A DNA stretch of 63,430 bases from Paenibacillus puerhi (GTDB lineage: Bacteria; Bacillota; Bacilli; Paenibacillales; NBRC-103111), in contig NZ_WUWM01000034.1 of assembly GCF_009846885.1 (NCBI RefSeq), forward strand, positions 1 to 63,430. The letters run 5' to 3'. Below, piece after piece: positions 34,829-45,659 of this stretch. The position numbers and the translations under genes were made by a program. Numbering within the stretch: the stretch's first letter is position 1; each line of letters opens with the position of its first letter. The notes under the pieces are model-generated. The model was given only the letters and a program-made list of their open reading frames with translations, ran no database searches and was not told where the DNA came from.

Positions 34829-36022
34829 ATGGGAAAAGCGAAATTTGAACGCAATAAGCCGCACGTTAACGTCGGAACAATCGGTCACGTTGACCATGGT
34901 AAAACCACTCTGACAGCAGCTATCACTACTGTATTGAACAAAAGATTCGGCAGCGGCGTTGCGTTCGCTTACGATCAAATCGACAAAGCTCCAGAAGAGC
35001 GCGAGCGCGGTATCACAATTTCCACTTCCCACGTGGAATACGAAACAGCTAACCGCCACTATGCTCACGTTGACTGCCCAGGTCACGCCGACTATGTTAA
35101 AAACATGATCACTGGCGCGGCTCAAATGGACGGAGCGATCCTGGTTGTATCCGCAGCTGACGGCCCAATGCCGCAAACTCGCGAGCACATCCTTCTCTCC
35201 CGCCAAGTAGGCGTTCCATACATCGTTGTTTTCCTGAACAAATGTGATATGGTTGAAGACGAAGAGCTTCTGGAACTGGTTGAAATGGAAGTTCGCGACC
35301 TGCTGAGCGAGTATGAATTCCCAGGCGATGACACTCCGATCATCCGTGGTTCCGCTCGTGAAGCACTTCAAAACCCAGAAGGTCCTTGGGCTGACAAAAT
35401 CGTTGAGCTGTTCGAGCACATCGATTCCTACATCCCTAACCCGCAACGTGATACAGACAAGCCATTCCTGATGCCGGTAGAGGACGTGTTCACGATCACT
35501 GGTCGTGGTACCGTTGCTACAGGTCGTGTAGAGCGCGGTGTGGTTAAAGTCGGCGACGAAGTTGAAATCATCGGCTTGCAAGAAGAATCCCGCAAGAGCG
35601 TTTGCACAGGCGTTGAAATGTTCCGTAAATTGCTGGATTCCGCACAAGCGGGCGACAACATCGGCGCATTGCTTCGCGGCGTAGAGCGTAAAGACATCGA
35701 GCGTGGTCAAGTTATCGCGAAACCGGGTTCGGTTAAGGCGCACACAAACTTCACAGCTCAAATCTACGTTCTGACTAAAGAAGAGGGTGGCCGTCACAAG
35801 CCTTTCTTCACAGGCTACCGTCCACAGTTCTACTTCCGTACAACTGACGTAACAGGTATCATCAACCTGCCAGAAGGTACTGAAATGGTAATGCCAGGCG
35901 ACAACATCGCGGTAACGGTTGAGCTGATCTCCCCAATCGCTATCGAAGAAGGTACTCGCTTCGCTATCCGCGAAGGCGGACGTACGGTTGGTGCCGGTGC
36001 GGTTGCATCGATCCAAAAGTAA
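34829..36022 (+). CDS. tuf: Translation elongation factor Tu
   Basis: EF-Tu delivers aminoacyl-tRNA to the ribosome. The 397-aa protein has [21 protein letters not shown] and the effector region [19 protein letters not shown] precedes the ATG. It is the last gene of the str operon, followed 12 nt later by a strong terminator. Only one tuf copy is present in the window. Codon use is strongly biased toward a few codons, as in highly expressed genes. Confidence 0.98.
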   Translation: MGKAKFERNKPHVNVGTIGHVDHGKTTLTAAITTVLNKRFGSGVAFAYDQIDKAPEERERGITISTSHVEYETANRHYAHVDCPGHADYVKNMITGAAQMDGAILVVSAADGPMPQTREHILLSRQVGVPYIVVFLNKCDMVEDEELLELVEMEVRDLLSEYEFPGDDTPIIRGSAREALQNPEGPWADKIVELFEHIDSYIPNPQRDTDKPFLMPVEDVFTITGRGTVATGRVERGVVKVGDEVEIIGLQEESRKSVCTGVEMFRKLLDSAQAGDNIGALLRGVERKDIERGQVIAKPGSVKAHTNFTAQIYVLTKEEGGRHKPFFTGYRPQFYFRTTDVTGIINLPEGTEMVMPGDNIAVTVELISPIAIEEGTRFAIREGGRTVGAGAVASIQK

Positions 36023-36034
36023 TAGATTTGCGAG

Positions 36035-36065
36035 ACCCTTCATCCCTCGGGATGAAGGGTTTTTT
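36035..36065 (+). terminator. Terminator of the str operon
   Basis: ACCCTTCATCCC (36035-36046) and GGGATGAAGGGT (36049-36060) form a perfect 12-bp stem, then TTTTTT. It isolates the str operon from the S10 operon. Confidence 0.95.
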
Positions 36066-36103
36066 GGCAGTGAAAAAAACTTTTAAATTTACTGCAAATT
36101 TGC

Positions 36104-36132
36104 TTGCAATTTGTATCTGGATTTAATATAAT
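36104..36132 (+). promoter_or_regulatory. Promoter of the S10-spc-alpha supercluster
   Basis: TTGCAA (36104-36109) and a consensus TATAAT (36127-36132) are 17 bp apart in an AT-rich stretch. The leader from about 36139 to 36271 contains short GC-rich segments but no leader motif I recognise. Confidence 0.85.
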
Positions 36133-36178
36133 AGTGAACGTTGGTCTGTGACGTTGCGATGATGTGAGAGGTTGCTGA

Positions 36179-36580
<402 letters not shown>

Positions 36581-36635
36581 TATAAGCGTTAGCGGATAAA
36601 TACAAACAAGCAACAGAGGAAAAGAGGTGTCAACG

Positions 36636-37262
36636 ATGACTAAAGGTATCTTAGGAAAAAAACTTGGGATGACTCAAGTGTTTACTCCCGAAGGATTGGT
36701 TGTTCCAGTTACCGTAATCCAAGCAGGTCCTAACACGGTTCTGCAGAAGAAAGATGCGGATAACGATGGTTACGAAGCCATCCAAATCGGTTTTGAAGAC
36801 AAGAAAGAACAAAGAGCCACTAAACCGGAGCTCGGCCATGCTAAGAAGGCAGGAGCTACGCCTAAGCGCTACATTAAGGAGATTCGCGGCGTTGATATGG
36901 CTGGTTACGAAGTTGGCCAGGAAATCAAAGCAGATCTGTTCTCCGAAGGCGAATTCGTTGATGTAACGGGTGTTTCCAAAGGTAAAGGATTCCAAGGCGT
37001 TATTAAGAGACATAACCAATCCAGAGGCCCTATGACTCACGGTTCCCGTTATCACCGCGGTCCAGGTTCGATGGGCTCCATCCAAGCTAACCGTGTACCG
37101 AAAGGCAAAAAGCTGCCAGGACACATGGGTAAAGAAACGGTAACGATTCAAAAGCTTGAAGTGGTTAAGGTTGATGTTGAACGCAACGTGCTTCTGATTA
37201 AAGGTTCCATTCCGGGTCCTAAAAATAGCTATGTTACCGTCAAAGCTACGGTGAAGAAGTAA
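36636..37262 (+). CDS. rplC: 50S ribosomal protein L3
   Basis: L3 is an early-binding large-subunit protein whose loop reaches the peptidyl-transferase centre. The 208-aa protein has the start [15 protein letters not shown] and the signature loop [23 protein letters not shown] 36636 has AGAGGTG 6 nt upstream; an in-frame GTG at 36627 lies within that site. Confidence 0.97.
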   Translation: MTKGILGKKLGMTQVFTPEGLVVPVTVIQAGPNTVLQKKDADNDGYEAIQIGFEDKKEQRATKPELGHAKKAGATPKRYIKEIRGVDMAGYEVGQEIKADLFSEGEFVDVTGVSKGKGFQGVIKRHNQSRGPMTHGSRYHRGPGSMGSIQANRVPKGKKLPGHMGKETVTIQKLEVVKVDVERNVLLIKGSIPGPKNSYVTVKATVKK

Positions 37263-37286
37263 GCAAGCAGGAAAGGAGGATAACAA

Positions 37287-37910
37287 ATGCCAACAGTAGC
37301 AGTATATAATGTCAGCGGTTCGCAGGTGGGCGAAGTCGAATTGTCCGAGAACGTATTCGGTATCGAGCCCCATGCACATGCACTGAATCAAGCTGTTCTT
37401 TTGCAACGCGCTTCGCTTCGTGCGGGTACGCACAAAACGAAAGGTCGTTCCGAAGTACGCGGCGGTGGCCGTAAGCCTTGGAAACAAAAAGGTACAGGAC
37501 GTGCTCGTCAAGGTAGTATCCGCTCTCCTCAATGGAAAGGCGGCGGTGTGGTTTTCGGACCAACTCCTCGCAGCTACTCGTTCAAACTGCCTAAGAAAGT
37601 TCGTCGCTTGGCGATTAAATCCGCGTTGTCTTCCAAGGTGAAGACTAGCGAAATTATTGTTCTGGATCAACTGCAGCTTTCCGCTCCTAAAACGAAGGAA
37701 TTCGCAGCTATCCTGAACAACCTGAAAGTCGATCGTAAGGCCTTGGTAGTGACAGCTGGCTACGAAGAAAACGTAGCATTGTCGGCCCGCAACATTCCTG
37801 GCGTAAAGTTTGTTATCGCTGAAGGAATCAACGTGCTGGACGTATTGTCGTATGACAAGCTGATCATTACGAAGGACGCGGTGCAAAAGGTAGAGGAGGT
37901 GTTTGCGTAA
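37287..37910 (+). CDS. rplD: 50S ribosomal protein L4
   Basis: L4 lines the exit tunnel with its long loop. The 207-aa protein shows [30 protein letters not shown] ([18 protein letters not shown] is the key part), the tunnel extension. AAAGGAGG precedes the ATG. Its stop codon shares one base with the rplW start, indicating coupling. Confidence 0.97.
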   Translation: MPTVAVYNVSGSQVGEVELSENVFGIEPHAHALNQAVLLQRASLRAGTHKTKGRSEVRGGGRKPWKQKGTGRARQGSIRSPQWKGGGVVFGPTPRSYSFKLPKKVRRLAIKSALSSKVKTSEIIVLDQLQLSAPKTKEFAAILNNLKVDRKALVVTAGYEENVALSARNIPGVKFVIAEGINVLDVLSYDKLIITKDAVQKVEEVFA

Positions 37911-38200
37911 TGAAGAACCCTCGCGATATTGTTAAGCGCCCGATCATTACTGAACGTACCAGTGAAATGATGGCCGATAAAAAATATGTGTTCGAGGTTG
38001 ACATCCGTACAAACAAAACGGAAATCAAGCAAGCGATCGAACAAATTTTCAAAGTGAAAGTAACGAACGTGAACACACTTAGAATGCCGGCAAAGCCAAA
38101 GCGTTACGGCCGTTACTCCGGTTATACATCCGAGTGGAAGAAAGCAATTGTAACTCTTTCGGCTGATAGCAAAGAGCTTGAATTCTTTGAGTCCGTCTAA
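37910..38200 (+). CDS. rplW: 50S ribosomal protein L23
   Basis: L23 sits at the tunnel exit and docks trigger factor, SRP and SecYEG. The 96-aa protein begins [19 protein letters not shown] and has [15 protein letters not shown], typical of bacterial L23. AGAGGAGGTG lies inside the end of rplD, 1-nt overlap. Confidence 0.97.
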   Translation: MKNPRDIVKRPIITERTSEMMADKKYVFEVDIRTNKTEIKQAIEQIFKVKVTNVNTLRMPAKPKRYGRYSGYTSEWKKAIVTLSADSKELEFFESV

Positions 38201-38229
38201 GAAACTTCTAAAGTAAGGAGGGAAACCAC

Positions 38230-39060
38230 GTGCCAATTAAAAAGTATAAACCATCGTCCCCGGCGAGACGTGCGATGTCCGTTTCGACTTTCGAAGAGAT
38301 CACGACATCCACACCGGAAAAATCGCTTTTGGCTCCATTGTTCAAAAAAGCAGGACGTAACAACCAAGGTAAAATTACGGTTCGTCACCAAGGCGGCGGA
38401 CATAAGCGTAAATACCGGATCATCGACTTCAAACGTAACAAAGATGGAATACCTGGACGCGTTGCTACGATCGAATACGATCCAAACCGTACAGCTAACA
38501 TCGCTTTGATCAACTACGTGGATGGCGAGAAACGCTATATCATCGCTCCTCAAGGCTTGAAAGTGGGCGATCAAGTCGTATCCGGCCCTGAGGCTGATAT
38601 CAAAATCGGTAATGCTCTTCCAATGGAGAATATCCCGGTTGGTACAGTTATCCACAACATCGAATTGAAGCCTGGCAAAGGCGGTCAATTGGTTCGCGCA
38701 GCTGGTACAGAAGCGCAATTGCTCGGTAAAGAAGAGCGTTATGTAACGGTTCGTCTGTCCTCTGGCGAGATGAGGAAAATCCTTAAGGTTTGCCGCGCTA
38801 CCATCGGTTCCGTAGGTAACGAGGATTATGAGCTCATCAAAATCGGTAAAGCCGGTCGTTCCCGCTGGCTCGGACAAAGACCGGAAGTTCGCGGTTCCGT
38901 CATGAACCCTAACGATCACCCTCACGGTGGTGGTGAAGGTCGCTCCCCGATCGGTCGCAAATCTCCAATGTCCCCATGGGGCAAACCGACGCTTGGTTAC
39001 AAAACTCGGAAGAAAAACAAAGCTTCCAACCAATACATCGTTCGTCGCCGCACGAAGTAA
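38230..39060 (+). CDS. rplB: 50S ribosomal protein L2
   Basis: L2 is needed for subunit joining and peptidyl transfer. The 276-aa protein contains [18 protein letters not shown] and the C-terminal [19 protein letters not shown] signature with the conserved histidine. GTG 38230 follows AAGGAGGG at 6 nt. Confidence 0.98.
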   Translation: MPIKKYKPSSPARRAMSVSTFEEITTSTPEKSLLAPLFKKAGRNNQGKITVRHQGGGHKRKYRIIDFKRNKDGIPGRVATIEYDPNRTANIALINYVDGEKRYIIAPQGLKVGDQVVSGPEADIKIGNALPMENIPVGTVIHNIELKPGKGGQLVRAAGTEAQLLGKEERYVTVRLSSGEMRKILKVCRATIGSVGNEDYELIKIGKAGRSRWLGQRPEVRGSVMNPNDHPHGGGEGRSPIGRKSPMSPWGKPTLGYKTRKKNKASNQYIVRRRTK

Positions 39061-39106
39061 GATTTGTTTGGATAGATGCGTTGCTTAAAGAAGGGAGGAA
39101 CAATAT

Positions 39107-39385
39107 ATGGGTCGCAGTTTGAAAAAAGGACCGTTTATCGATGGCTATCTGCTTAAAAAGGTTGCAGAGGTAGACGCTTCCTCGAAAAAGCAAGTGATCA
39201 AAACTTGGTCCCGCCGCTCTACGATTTTCCCGCAATTCATCGGTCACACGTTCGCTGTTTATGATGGCAGAAAGCATGTACCGGTTTACGTAACGGAAGA
39301 TATGGTAGGACATAAGCTTGGCGAGTTTGCACCAACCCGTACTTACAAAGGTCATGACGACGATAGAAAAACGGGCAAGCGCTAA
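39107..39385 (+). CDS. rpsS: 30S ribosomal protein S19
   Basis: S19 pairs with S13 in the 30S head. The 92-aa protein starts [19 protein letters not shown] and has [36 protein letters not shown] ([13 protein letters not shown] is diagnostic). AAGGGAGGA precedes the ATG. Confidence 0.97.
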   Translation: MGRSLKKGPFIDGYLLKKVAEVDASSKKQVIKTWSRRSTIFPQFIGHTFAVYDGRKHVPVYVTEDMVGHKLGEFAPTRTYKGHDDDRKTGKR

Positions 39386-39435
39386 GATAAATCGTTGAAT
39401 ATAGATTCAGTTCGTGAACGAGAGGAGGTACAACC

Positions 39436-39771
39436 ATGCAACAAGCAAAAGCTATTGCAAGATACGTACGCATCGCTCCCCGTAAAGCTCAGCTCGTGGT
39501 CGACTTGATCCGCGGCAAGCAAGTGGGCGAAGCTATTGCAATCCTGAACCATACGCCTAAAGCGGCATCCCCGATTATCGAGAAGCTGCTCAAATCGGCG
39601 ATTGCGAATGCGGAGCATAACAACTCCCTAGACCCTAACAGTCTGGTCATTTCGCAAGTGTTCGTTGATCAAGGACCAACCTTGAAAAGATTCCGTCCTC
39701 GCGCTATGGGTCGTGCGAGCCGCATCAATAAACGTACCAGCCACATCACTGTAGTGGTATCTGAGAAATAA
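39436..39771 (+). CDS. rplV: 50S ribosomal protein L22
   Basis: L22 extends a beta-hairpin into the exit tunnel near the macrolide site. The 111-aa protein has [20 protein letters not shown] and the hairpin/tail [34 protein letters not shown] precedes the ATG. The hairpin shows no resistance-type change that I can recognise. Confidence 0.96.
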   Translation: MQQAKAIARYVRIAPRKAQLVVDLIRGKQVGEAIAILNHTPKAASPIIEKLLKSAIANAEHNNSLDPNSLVISQVFVDQGPTLKRFRPRAMGRASRINKRTSHITVVVSEK

Positions 39772-39784
39772 GGAGGGACAACGT

Positions 39785-40450
39785 GTGGGTCAAAAAGTAA
39801 ACCCGGTGGGACTTCGCATAGGTATTATTCGCGATTGGGAGTCCAAATGGTATGCCGGCAAAGATTTCGGCGATCTGTTGATGGAAGACGTAAAAATTCG
39901 TGAGTACTTGAAACAGAAATTGAAAGAATCCGCAGTTTCCCGCATCGAGATCGAGCGTGCGGCTAACCGCGTGAACGTTACAATTCATACAGCCAAGCCA
40001 GGTATGGTTATCGGTAAAGGCGGTTCGGAAGTTGAAGTAATCCGCGCTTACCTGACAAAGCTGACTAACGGCAAAAAAGTTCACATCAATATCACTGAGA
40101 TTAAAACACCCGATATGGATGCGATCCTGGTAGCAGAAAGCATTGCACAACAGCTGGAGCGTCGCGTTTCGTTCCGTCGTGCTCTGAAACAAGCTATCCA
40201 AAGATCGATGAGATCCGGCGCTAAAGGAATCAAAACTTCGGTTAGCGGTCGTCTGGGTGGAGCGGAAATTGCAAGACAGGAAGGCTATAGCGAGGGTACA
40301 GTACCTCTTCATACATTGCGTGCGGATATCGACTACGGTACGGCTGAGGCTCATACCACATACGGACGGATCGGCGTAAAAGTATGGATCTATCGCGGCG
40401 AAGTTCTTCCTCCGGCTAAGAAAAAGGCTGCTGCGGAAGGAGGCAACTAA
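39785..40450 (+). CDS. rpsC: 30S ribosomal protein S3
   Basis: S3 forms the mRNA entry site with S4 and S5. The 221-aa protein starts [21 protein letters not shown] and has the KH-domain loop [15 protein letters not shown]. The start is GTG 39785, 13 nt after rplV, with AAGGAGGG upstream. Confidence 0.97.
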   Translation: MGQKVNPVGLRIGIIRDWESKWYAGKDFGDLLMEDVKIREYLKQKLKESAVSRIEIERAANRVNVTIHTAKPGMVIGKGGSEVEVIRAYLTKLTNGKKVHINITEIKTPDMDAILVAESIAQQLERRVSFRRALKQAIQRSMRSGAKGIKTSVSGRLGGAEIARQEGYSEGTVPLHTLRADIDYGTAEAHTTYGRIGVKVWIYRGEVLPPAKKKAAAEGGN

Positions 40451-40452
40451 TC

Positions 40453-40887
40453 ATGTTAGTTCCTAAACGTGTAAAACACCGTAAAGAGCACCGCGGCAGC
40501 ATGCGCGGTAAAGCTAAAGGCGGTCAGGAAGTACATTTCGGCGAATACGGCCTGCAAGCGATGGAGCCGGCTTGGGTAACCAACCGTCAAATCGAAGCTG
40601 CTCGTATCGCGATGACTCGTTATATTAAGCGGGGCGGTAAAGTTTGGATCAAGATTTTCCCTTCCAAGCCGATTACCCAAAAGCCGCTTGAAGTCCGGAT
40701 GGGTAGCGGTAAAGGTAACGTAGAAAAATGGGTTGCTGTCGTAAAACCGGGTAAGGTTCTGTTCGAACTGGCCGGCGTAAGCGAAGAAATCGCCCGTGAA
40801 GCTATGCGTCTCGCCGCTCACAAGCTCCCGATCAAGACGAAGTTTGTGAAAAGAGAAGAACTGGGTGGTGAAGCAAATGAAAGCTAG
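40453..40887 (+). CDS. rplP: 50S ribosomal protein L16
   Basis: L16 helps position the A-site tRNA. The 144-aa protein starts [24 protein letters not shown] and contains [17 protein letters not shown] [19 protein letters not shown] and [23 protein letters not shown] precedes it, at the end of rpsC. It overlaps rpmC by 11 nt. Confidence 0.97.
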   Translation: MLVPKRVKHRKEHRGSMRGKAKGGQEVHFGEYGLQAMEPAWVTNRQIEAARIAMTRYIKRGGKVWIKIFPSKPITQKPLEVRMGSGKGNVEKWVAVVKPGKVLFELAGVSEEIAREAMRLAAHKLPIKTKFVKREELGGEANES

Positions 40888-41077
40888 TGAATTTCGCAAC
40901 TTAACCACTGCTGAGATCGAACAAAAGATTGCCGGATTTAAAGAGCAACTCTTTAACCTCCGTTTTCAACTGGCTACAGGTCAACTGGATAATCCCGTAC
41001 AGATTCAAAAAGTACGCAAAGAGATTGCTCGGGCAAAGACTGTTTTGCGTGAAAGAGAATTGGGAATCACTAGTTAA
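40877..41077 (+). CDS. rpmC: 50S ribosomal protein L29
   Basis: L29 is a two-helix protein at the tunnel exit. The 66-aa product [18 protein letters not shown]... has the [16 protein letters not shown] signature. ATG 40877 lies inside the last codons of rplP, so translation is likely coupled; the local ribosome-binding site (GGTGGTG) is modest. Confidence 0.95.
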   Translation: MKASEFRNLTTAEIEQKIAGFKEQLFNLRFQLATGQLDNPVQIQKVRKEIARAKTVLRERELGITS

Positions 41078-41101
41078 TGAAAGAGAGAGGAGGATCTCGC
41101 A

Positions 41102-41365
41102 ATGGCTGAACGCAACGAGCGTAAAACGCAATTGGGCAGAGTCGTAAGCGACAAGATGGAAAAAACCATCGTTGTTGCGGTTGAGACTTACAAGAAACAC
41201 GACTTGTACCACAAGCGGATTAAATATACGAAGAAATTCAAAGCTCATGACGAAAATAACGAAGCTAAAATCGGCGACGTTGTTGAAATCATGGAAACAC
41301 GTCCACTCTCCAAGGACAAACGTTGGAGATTGGTAAAAGTGGTTGAAAAAGCGGTTATTGTTTAA
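41102..41365 (+). CDS. rpsQ: 30S ribosomal protein S17
   Basis: S17 is a primary 16S-binding OB-fold protein. The 87-aa product has [17 protein letters not shown] and [30 protein letters not shown], typical of S17. AGAGGAGGA precedes the ATG. Confidence 0.97.
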   Translation: MAERNERKTQLGRVVSDKMEKTIVVAVETYKKHDLYHKRIKYTKKFKAHDENNEAKIGDVVEIMETRPLSKDKRWRLVKVVEKAVIV

Positions 41366-41406
41366 TATAAGCACCTAGCATCAATACCGGAAGGAGGAAC
41401 TACACA

Positions 41407-41775
41407 ATGATTCAACCATTTACTCGTTTGAAAGTAGCTGACAACTCTGGTGCGAAGTCGCTGATGTGTATCCGAGTGTTGGGTGGTACTGGACGTCGTT
41501 CGGCTAACATTGGTGATCTGATCATCTGCTCGGTGAAAGAAGCAACACCTGGTGGCGTTGTCAAGAAGGGCGATGTTGTCAAAGCAGTAGTGGTACGCAC
41601 GAGACGTGGCGCTCGTCGTAAGGACGGATCCTACATTACATTTGACGAGAACGCAGCTGTTATCGTTAAGGAAGACAAGAGCCCGCGCGGCACTCGTATC
41701 TTTGGACCGGTAGCTCGTGAGCTTCGTGATAGAGATTTCATGAAAATCGTATCTCTGGCACCTGAAGTTATCTAA
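41407..41775 (+). CDS. rplN: 50S ribosomal protein L14
   Basis: L14 contacts 16S helix 14 in an intersubunit bridge. The 122-aa product starts [27 protein letters not shown] and contains [14 protein letters not shown] and the C-terminal [19 protein letters not shown] (end part). GAAGGAGGA precedes the ATG. Confidence 0.97.
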   Translation: MIQPFTRLKVADNSGAKSLMCIRVLGGTGRRSANIGDLIICSVKEATPGGVVKKGDVVKAVVVRTRRGARRKDGSYITFDENAAVIVKEDKSPRGTRIFGPVARELRDRDFMKIVSLAPEVI

Positions 41776-41802
41776 GCTCCTTCCCTATGAAGTACCAAGC
41801 AT

Positions 41803-41834
41803 GACTTACGAAGCGGTTTTCAGTCGCGAAAACC
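41803..41834 (+). repeat. Dispersed stem-loop element, copy C (before rplX)
   Basis: The lead GACTTACGAAGC (41803-41814) is followed by GGTTTTC (41815-41821), loop AGTCGC and GAAAACC (41828-41834), a perfect 7-bp stem. Exactly 3 nt (TGT) separate it from AGGAGG, the rplX ribosome-binding site. Confidence 0.7.
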
Positions 41835-41855
41835 TGTAGGAGGTGTAATACCACA

Positions 41856-42209
41856 ATGCCAAAACAACCGAAGAAACTGGAGTCCCACAACAATAAATTG
41901 CACGTGAAAAAAGAAGACACGGTTATCGTGATCACGGGAAAAGACAAAGGCAAGAAGGGCCGCGTACTCGCAGCTTACCCTCGTCAAAACCGTGTGCTGG
42001 TCGAAGGCGTGAACATGATCAAGAAGCATGCGAAGCCATCCCAGGCTAACCCGCAAGGCGGCATCCTTACGCAAGAGGCTTCTATTCATGTCTCCAACGT
42101 GATGCTCGTAGATCCGAAGAGCGGTCAACCGACGCGTATCGGCTACAAAGTATTGGATAACGGCAAAAAAGTCCGCGTCGCGAAAAAATCCGGCGAGGTT
42201 ATCGATTAA
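41856..42209 (+). CDS. rplX: 50S ribosomal protein L24
   Basis: L24 initiates 50S assembly. The 117-aa product has the KOW motif [20 protein letters not shown] and [14 protein letters not shown]. The N-terminus ([15 protein letters not shown]) is about ten residues longer than in the shortest bacterial L24. TAGGAGGTG lies ~10 nt before ATG 41856, directly after a copy of the dispersed stem-loop. Confidence 0.96.
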   Translation: MPKQPKKLESHNNKLHVKKEDTVIVITGKDKGKKGRVLAAYPRQNRVLVEGVNMIKKHAKPSQANPQGGILTQEASIHVSNVMLVDPKSGQPTRIGYKVLDNGKKVRVAKKSGEVID

Positions 42210-42243
42210 TAGTAAAGGTGAAGAAAGGAGGTAAACGAGTCTT

Positions 42244-42786
42244 ATGGCAGCAAGAATGAAAGATCGTTTCCTGAACGAAGTAACGCCAGCGTTGATTCAA
42301 AAGTTTAACTACACTACGGTTATGCAAGTTCCGAAAATCGAGAAAGTAGTTATCAACATGGGTGTTGGCGAAGCAGTTTCCAACTCCAAGATCCTTGATA
42401 CCGCCGTCTCCGACCTGCAGTTGATCTCTGGTCAAAAGCCGGTTATCACTCGTGCTAAAAAATCGATCGCAGGGTTTAAACTGCGTGAAAATATGCCAAT
42501 CGGCGTGAAGGTAACGCTGCGCGGCGAGCGTATGTATCACTTCCTCGACAAGCTGTTCAACGTTGCGCTTCCGCGCGTACGTGACTTCCGTGGCGTATCG
42601 ACAAAAGCATTTGATGGCCGCGGCAACTACACGCTTGGTTTGAAAGAACAACTGATCTTCCCAGAGGTCGAATACGATAAAGTGGACAAAGTCCGCGGTA
42701 TGGATATCGTAATCGTCACGACGGCGAAAACAGACGAAGAATCCCGCGAATTGCTGACGCAGCTCGGCATGCCGTTCACGAAATAA
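42244..42786 (+). CDS. rplE: 50S ribosomal protein L5
   Basis: L5 binds 5S rRNA and contacts the P-site tRNA. The 180-aa product begins [23 protein letters not shown] and has [18 protein letters not shown] and [20 protein letters not shown] ([12 protein letters not shown] is diagnostic). AAAGGAGGT precedes the ATG. Confidence 0.97.
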   Translation: MAARMKDRFLNEVTPALIQKFNYTTVMQVPKIEKVVINMGVGEAVSNSKILDTAVSDLQLISGQKPVITRAKKSIAGFKLRENMPIGVKVTLRGERMYHFLDKLFNVALPRVRDFRGVSTKAFDGRGNYTLGLKEQLIFPEVEYDKVDKVRGMDIVIVTTAKTDEESRELLTQLGMPFTK

Positions 42787-42789
42787 TAA

Positions 42790-42817
42790 GCTTACGATAC
42801 GGGTTTCCAAAGAAACC
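42790..42817 (+). repeat. Dispersed stem-loop element, copy D (before rpsN)
   Basis: GCTTACGATAC leads into GGTTTC (42802-42807), loop CAAA-type, and GAAACC (42812-42817), a 6-bp stem. Exactly 3 nt (TAT) separate it from GGAGG, which serves rpsN. Confidence 0.6.
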
Positions 42818-42836
42818 TATGGAGGTGTAAACGAAA

Positions 42837-43022
42837 GTGGCAAAAACTTCGATGAAGATTAAGCAGCAGCGTCCTCCGAAATTCAAGGTGCAGGCCTACA
42901 CGCGCTGCGAGCGCTGCGGACGTCCCCATTCGGTATTGCGTAAATTTAAAATTTGCAGAATTTGCTTCCGCGAATTGGCATACAAGGGCCAGATCCCTGG
43001 CGTGAAGAAAGCAAGCTGGTAA
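42837..43022 (+). CDS. rpsN: 30S ribosomal protein S14, zinc type (S14Z)
   Basis: This is the short 61-aa S14 with two CXXC pairs (C24/C27, C40/C43), the zinc-dependent form usual in the spc operon of Gram-positives. The start is GTG 42837. GGAGGTG lies 10 nt upstream, immediately after a dispersed stem-loop. Many Bacillales carry an additional zinc-free S14 elsewhere, induced by zinc starvation; none is in this window. Confidence 0.97.
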   Translation: MAKTSMKIKQQRPPKFKVQAYTRCERCGRPHSVLRKFKICRICFRELAYKGQIPGVKKASW

Positions 43023-43055
43023 AACTCATAGTTTCGGGAAGGAGGTTTACAACAC

Positions 43056-43454
43056 ATGGTTATGTCCGATCCAATTGCAGATATGCTTACACGCATTCGC
43101 AACGCTAATGTCGTTCGTCATGAGACTGTTGAAATTCCGGCTTCGAAGATCAAGCGTGAAATCGCCGAGATCCTCAAGAAGGAAGGCTTCATCCGTGACG
43201 CTGAATATATCGAAGACAGCAAGCAAGGCATCATCCGCTTGTTCCTGAAATACGGCTCCAATAACGAGCGCGTAATCACAGGTCTTAAAAGAATCAGCAA
43301 GCCAGGTCTTCGCGTTTATGCGAAAAGCCAAGAGGTACCACGCGTACTCGGCGGGCTGGGTATCGCAATTCTCTCGACTTCTAAAGGTGTAATGACCGAT
43401 AAAGAAGCTCGTCAATCCAAAGCTGGCGGAGAGGTTATCTGCTACGTTTGGTAA
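43056..43454 (+). CDS. rpsH: 30S ribosomal protein S8
   Basis: S8 organises the central domain of 16S rRNA and in E. coli represses the spc operon. The 132-aa product starts [18 protein letters not shown] and ends with [29 protein letters not shown] 43056 has GGAGGT 9 nt upstream; the ATG two codons later is the alternative. Confidence 0.97.
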   Translation: MVMSDPIADMLTRIRNANVVRHETVEIPASKIKREIAEILKKEGFIRDAEYIEDSKQGIIRLFLKYGSNNERVITGLKRISKPGLRVYAKSQEVPRVLGGLGIAILSTSKGVMTDKEARQSKAGGEVICYVW

Positions 43455-43485
43455 TTTCCATTTTTAAAGAACGGAGGTGCACAAC

Positions 43486-44028
43486 ATGTCCCGTATTGGT
43501 CGCAAACCAATCACGATTCCTAGCGGAGTTAACGTGACTTTAGACAACGCAGTAATTACGGTTAAAGGCCCTAAAGGCACATTGAGCCGCGAGCTTCACA
43601 AAGACATGAAGGTCAGCGTCGAAGAAAGCATCATTAACGTAGAGCGTCCTTCTGACAATAAATTGCATCGTTCCCTGCATGGCACGACGCGCAGCGTCGT
43701 TCAAAACATGGTGAGCGGAGTAACTGACGGTTTTGCAAAAAACCTTGAACTGGTCGGCGTAGGTTACCGTGCGAACAAATCCGGCAACAAGCTGGTATTG
43801 AACGTTGGTTACTCGCATCCAGTTGAGATCGAACCGGCAAGCGGCATCGAATTCGAAGTTCCTTCGAACACGAAGATCACGGTTAAAGGTATCGACAAAG
43901 AGCTGGTAGGCGCATATGCTGCCAAAATCCGCTCTGTACGCGAGCCTGAGCCTTATAAAGGCAAAGGTATCAAGTACGAAGGCGAACGGATTCTTCGTAA
44001 AGAAGGTAAGGCCGGTAAGAAGAAGTAA
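43486..44028 (+). CDS. rplF: 50S ribosomal protein L6
   Basis: L6 lies near the factor-binding site. The 180-aa product has [16 protein letters not shown] and the second-repeat signature [30 protein letters not shown] ([12 protein letters not shown] is diagnostic). ATG 43486 follows GGAGGTG at 7 nt. Confidence 0.97.
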   Translation: MSRIGRKPITIPSGVNVTLDNAVITVKGPKGTLSRELHKDMKVSVEESIINVERPSDNKLHRSLHGTTRSVVQNMVSGVTDGFAKNLELVGVGYRANKSGNKLVLNVGYSHPVEIEPASGIEFEVPSNTKITVKGIDKELVGAYAAKIRSVREPEPYKGKGIKYEGERILRKEGKAGKKK

Positions 44029-44090
44029 GGCAGCTTAGCTAATGCGGCTGACTTGCTTCGCCAACGATACCGAAAGGAGTGAAGACTCGA

Positions 44091-44459
44091 ATGATTACTA
44101 AAGTCGATAAAAACAAGGCGCGCTTGAAAAGACATCTTCGCGTTCGTAAGAAAATTCAAGGAACGGCTGAGCGTCCGCGTCTCAACATTTTCCGTTCTTC
44201 CAAACATATGTATGCACAACTGATCGACGACGTCAAAGGCGTAACCATCGCTTCCGCTTCCACGCAAGATAAAGAGCTGAAAGAAACAGTCGGTAACGGC
44301 GGCAACGCTGAAGCTGCTACGAAAGTCGGCGCTTTGATCGCAGAACGTGCGAAGAAAGCAGGCGTAGAGAAGGTTGTGTTCGACCGCGGCGGATACCTGT
44401 ACCATGGTCGTGTAAAAGCATTGGCTGATGCTGCTCGCGAAGCAGGTCTTGATTTCTAA
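44091..44459 (+). CDS. rplR: 50S ribosomal protein L18
   Basis: L18 binds 5S rRNA together with L5. The 122-aa product [22 protein letters not shown]... has [20 protein letters not shown] and [24 protein letters not shown] ([14 protein letters not shown] is diagnostic). AAAGGAGTG lies ~9 nt before ATG 44091; the frame begins 12 nt earlier at a second ATG-like start. Confidence 0.96.
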   Translation: MITKVDKNKARLKRHLRVRKKIQGTAERPRLNIFRSSKHMYAQLIDDVKGVTIASASTQDKELKETVGNGGNAEAATKVGALIAERAKKAGVEKVVFDRGGYLYHGRVKALADAAREAGLDF

Positions 44460-44488
44460 AACAAATCTACACATAAGGAGGTATGAAC

Positions 44489-44986
44489 TTGCGTATCGAT
44501 CCAAACACATTGGAATTGACTGAAAAAGTCGTTCAAATCAACCGCGTTGCTAAAGTTGTAAAGGGCGGACGTCGTTTCAGCTTCAGCGCCCTCGTTGTTG
44601 TAGGCGATGGCAAAGGCTGGGTAGGCGCTGGAATCGGTAAAGCTTCCGAGGTACCTGATGCAATCCGCAAAGGTATTGAAGATGCGAAGAAAAACCTGAT
44701 TCAAGTCCCAATCGTCGGAACTACGATTCCTCACTTGGTAATCGGACACTTCGGCGCGGGCAGAGTGCTGCTGAAGCCTGCATCTGCAGGTACAGGAGTT
44801 ATCGCAGGCGGTCCGGTTCGTGCAGTACTGGAGCTTGCCGGCGTTGGCGATATCCTGACGAAATCTCTGGGTTCCTCGAACTCGATGAACATGGTTAACG
44901 CTACCCTGGAAGGCTTACAACGCCTGAAGCGTGCGGAAGATGTTGCTAAGCTTCGCGGTAAAACCGTAGAAGAACTTTTAGGTTAG
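44489..44986 (+). CDS. rpsE: 30S ribosomal protein S5
   Basis: S5 helps decoding accuracy at the mRNA entry. The 165-aa product has [21 protein letters not shown] and [26 protein letters not shown] 44489 is preferred: AAGGAGG lies 7 nt upstream and the protein then starts (M)RIDPNTLEL like B. subtilis S5. ATG 44483 is only 1 nt from the ribosome-binding site. Confidence 0.95.
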   Translation: MRIDPNTLELTEKVVQINRVAKVVKGGRRFSFSALVVVGDGKGWVGAGIGKASEVPDAIRKGIEDAKKNLIQVPIVGTTIPHLVIGHFGAGRVLLKPASAGTGVIAGGPVRAVLELAGVGDILTKSLGSSNSMNMVNATLEGLQRLKRAEDVAKLRGKTVEELLG

Positions 44987-44996
44987 GAGGGATACC

Positions 44997-45185
44997 ATGG
45001 CTAAGCAATTGCAAATTACCCTCAAGCGCAGCCTGATCGGCAGACCTGAGACGCAACGTCGCACGGTTACCGCTCTCGGACTTCGCAAGCTTCATCAAAC
45101 GGTCTCGCAAGCTGACAATGCTGCTATCCGCGGTATGGTCAATCAAGTGAGCCACTTGGTGGAAGTTAAAGAAATCGAAGCGTAA
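44997..45185 (+). CDS. rpmD: 50S ribosomal protein L30
   Basis: This is the short bacterial L30 (62 aa), [32 protein letters not shown], ending in [22 protein letters not shown] overlaps the end of rpsE, 10 nt upstream, so the two genes are probably coupled. Confidence 0.96.
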   Translation: MAKQLQITLKRSLIGRPETQRRTVTALGLRKLHQTVSQADNAAIRGMVNQVSHLVEVKEIEA

Positions 45186-45218
45186 TGACTTAACATAAAG
45201 CTAGAGGAGGTGCAAACG

Positions 45219-45659
45219 ATGAAATTGCATGAACTTACTTCTGCCCCTGGTTCGCGTCAATCGCGCAAGCGTGTGGGCCGTGGTGTTGGTAGCGGCATGG
45301 GCAAAACTTCGACTCGCGGTCACAAAGGTCAGAACTCTCGTTCCGGCGGCGGTGTTCGTCCAGGATTTGAAGGCGGTCAAAACCCGTTGTATCGTCGCTT
45401 GCCGAAGCGTGGATTTAACAACCAGTTCCGCAAAGAGTACGCCATCGTCAATCTGTCGGACTTGAACAAGTTCGAAGCTGGCACGGAAGTGACTCCAGAA
45501 GTTTTGCTGGAATCCGGTATCGTTAAGAACCCGCTTAGCGGCATCAAGATCCTCGGTAACGGTGAAATCACGGTTCAACTTAATGTAAAGGCGAGTAAAT
45601 TCTCCCAATCTGCGGTAGAGAAAATTACAGCTGCCGGCGGTAAAACCGAGGTGATTTAA
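45219..45659 (+). CDS. rplO: 50S ribosomal protein L15
   Basis: L15 is a late assembly protein with a long basic N-terminal tail. The 146-aa product starts [38 protein letters not shown] and contains [27 protein letters not shown] precedes ATG 45219. Its stop shares one base with the secY start. Confidence 0.97.
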   Translation: MKLHELTSAPGSRQSRKRVGRGVGSGMGKTSTRGHKGQNSRSGGGVRPGFEGGQNPLYRRLPKRGFNNQFRKEYAIVNLSDLNKFEAGTEVTPEVLLESGIVKNPLSGIKILGNGEITVQLNVKASKFSQSAVEKITAAGGKTEVI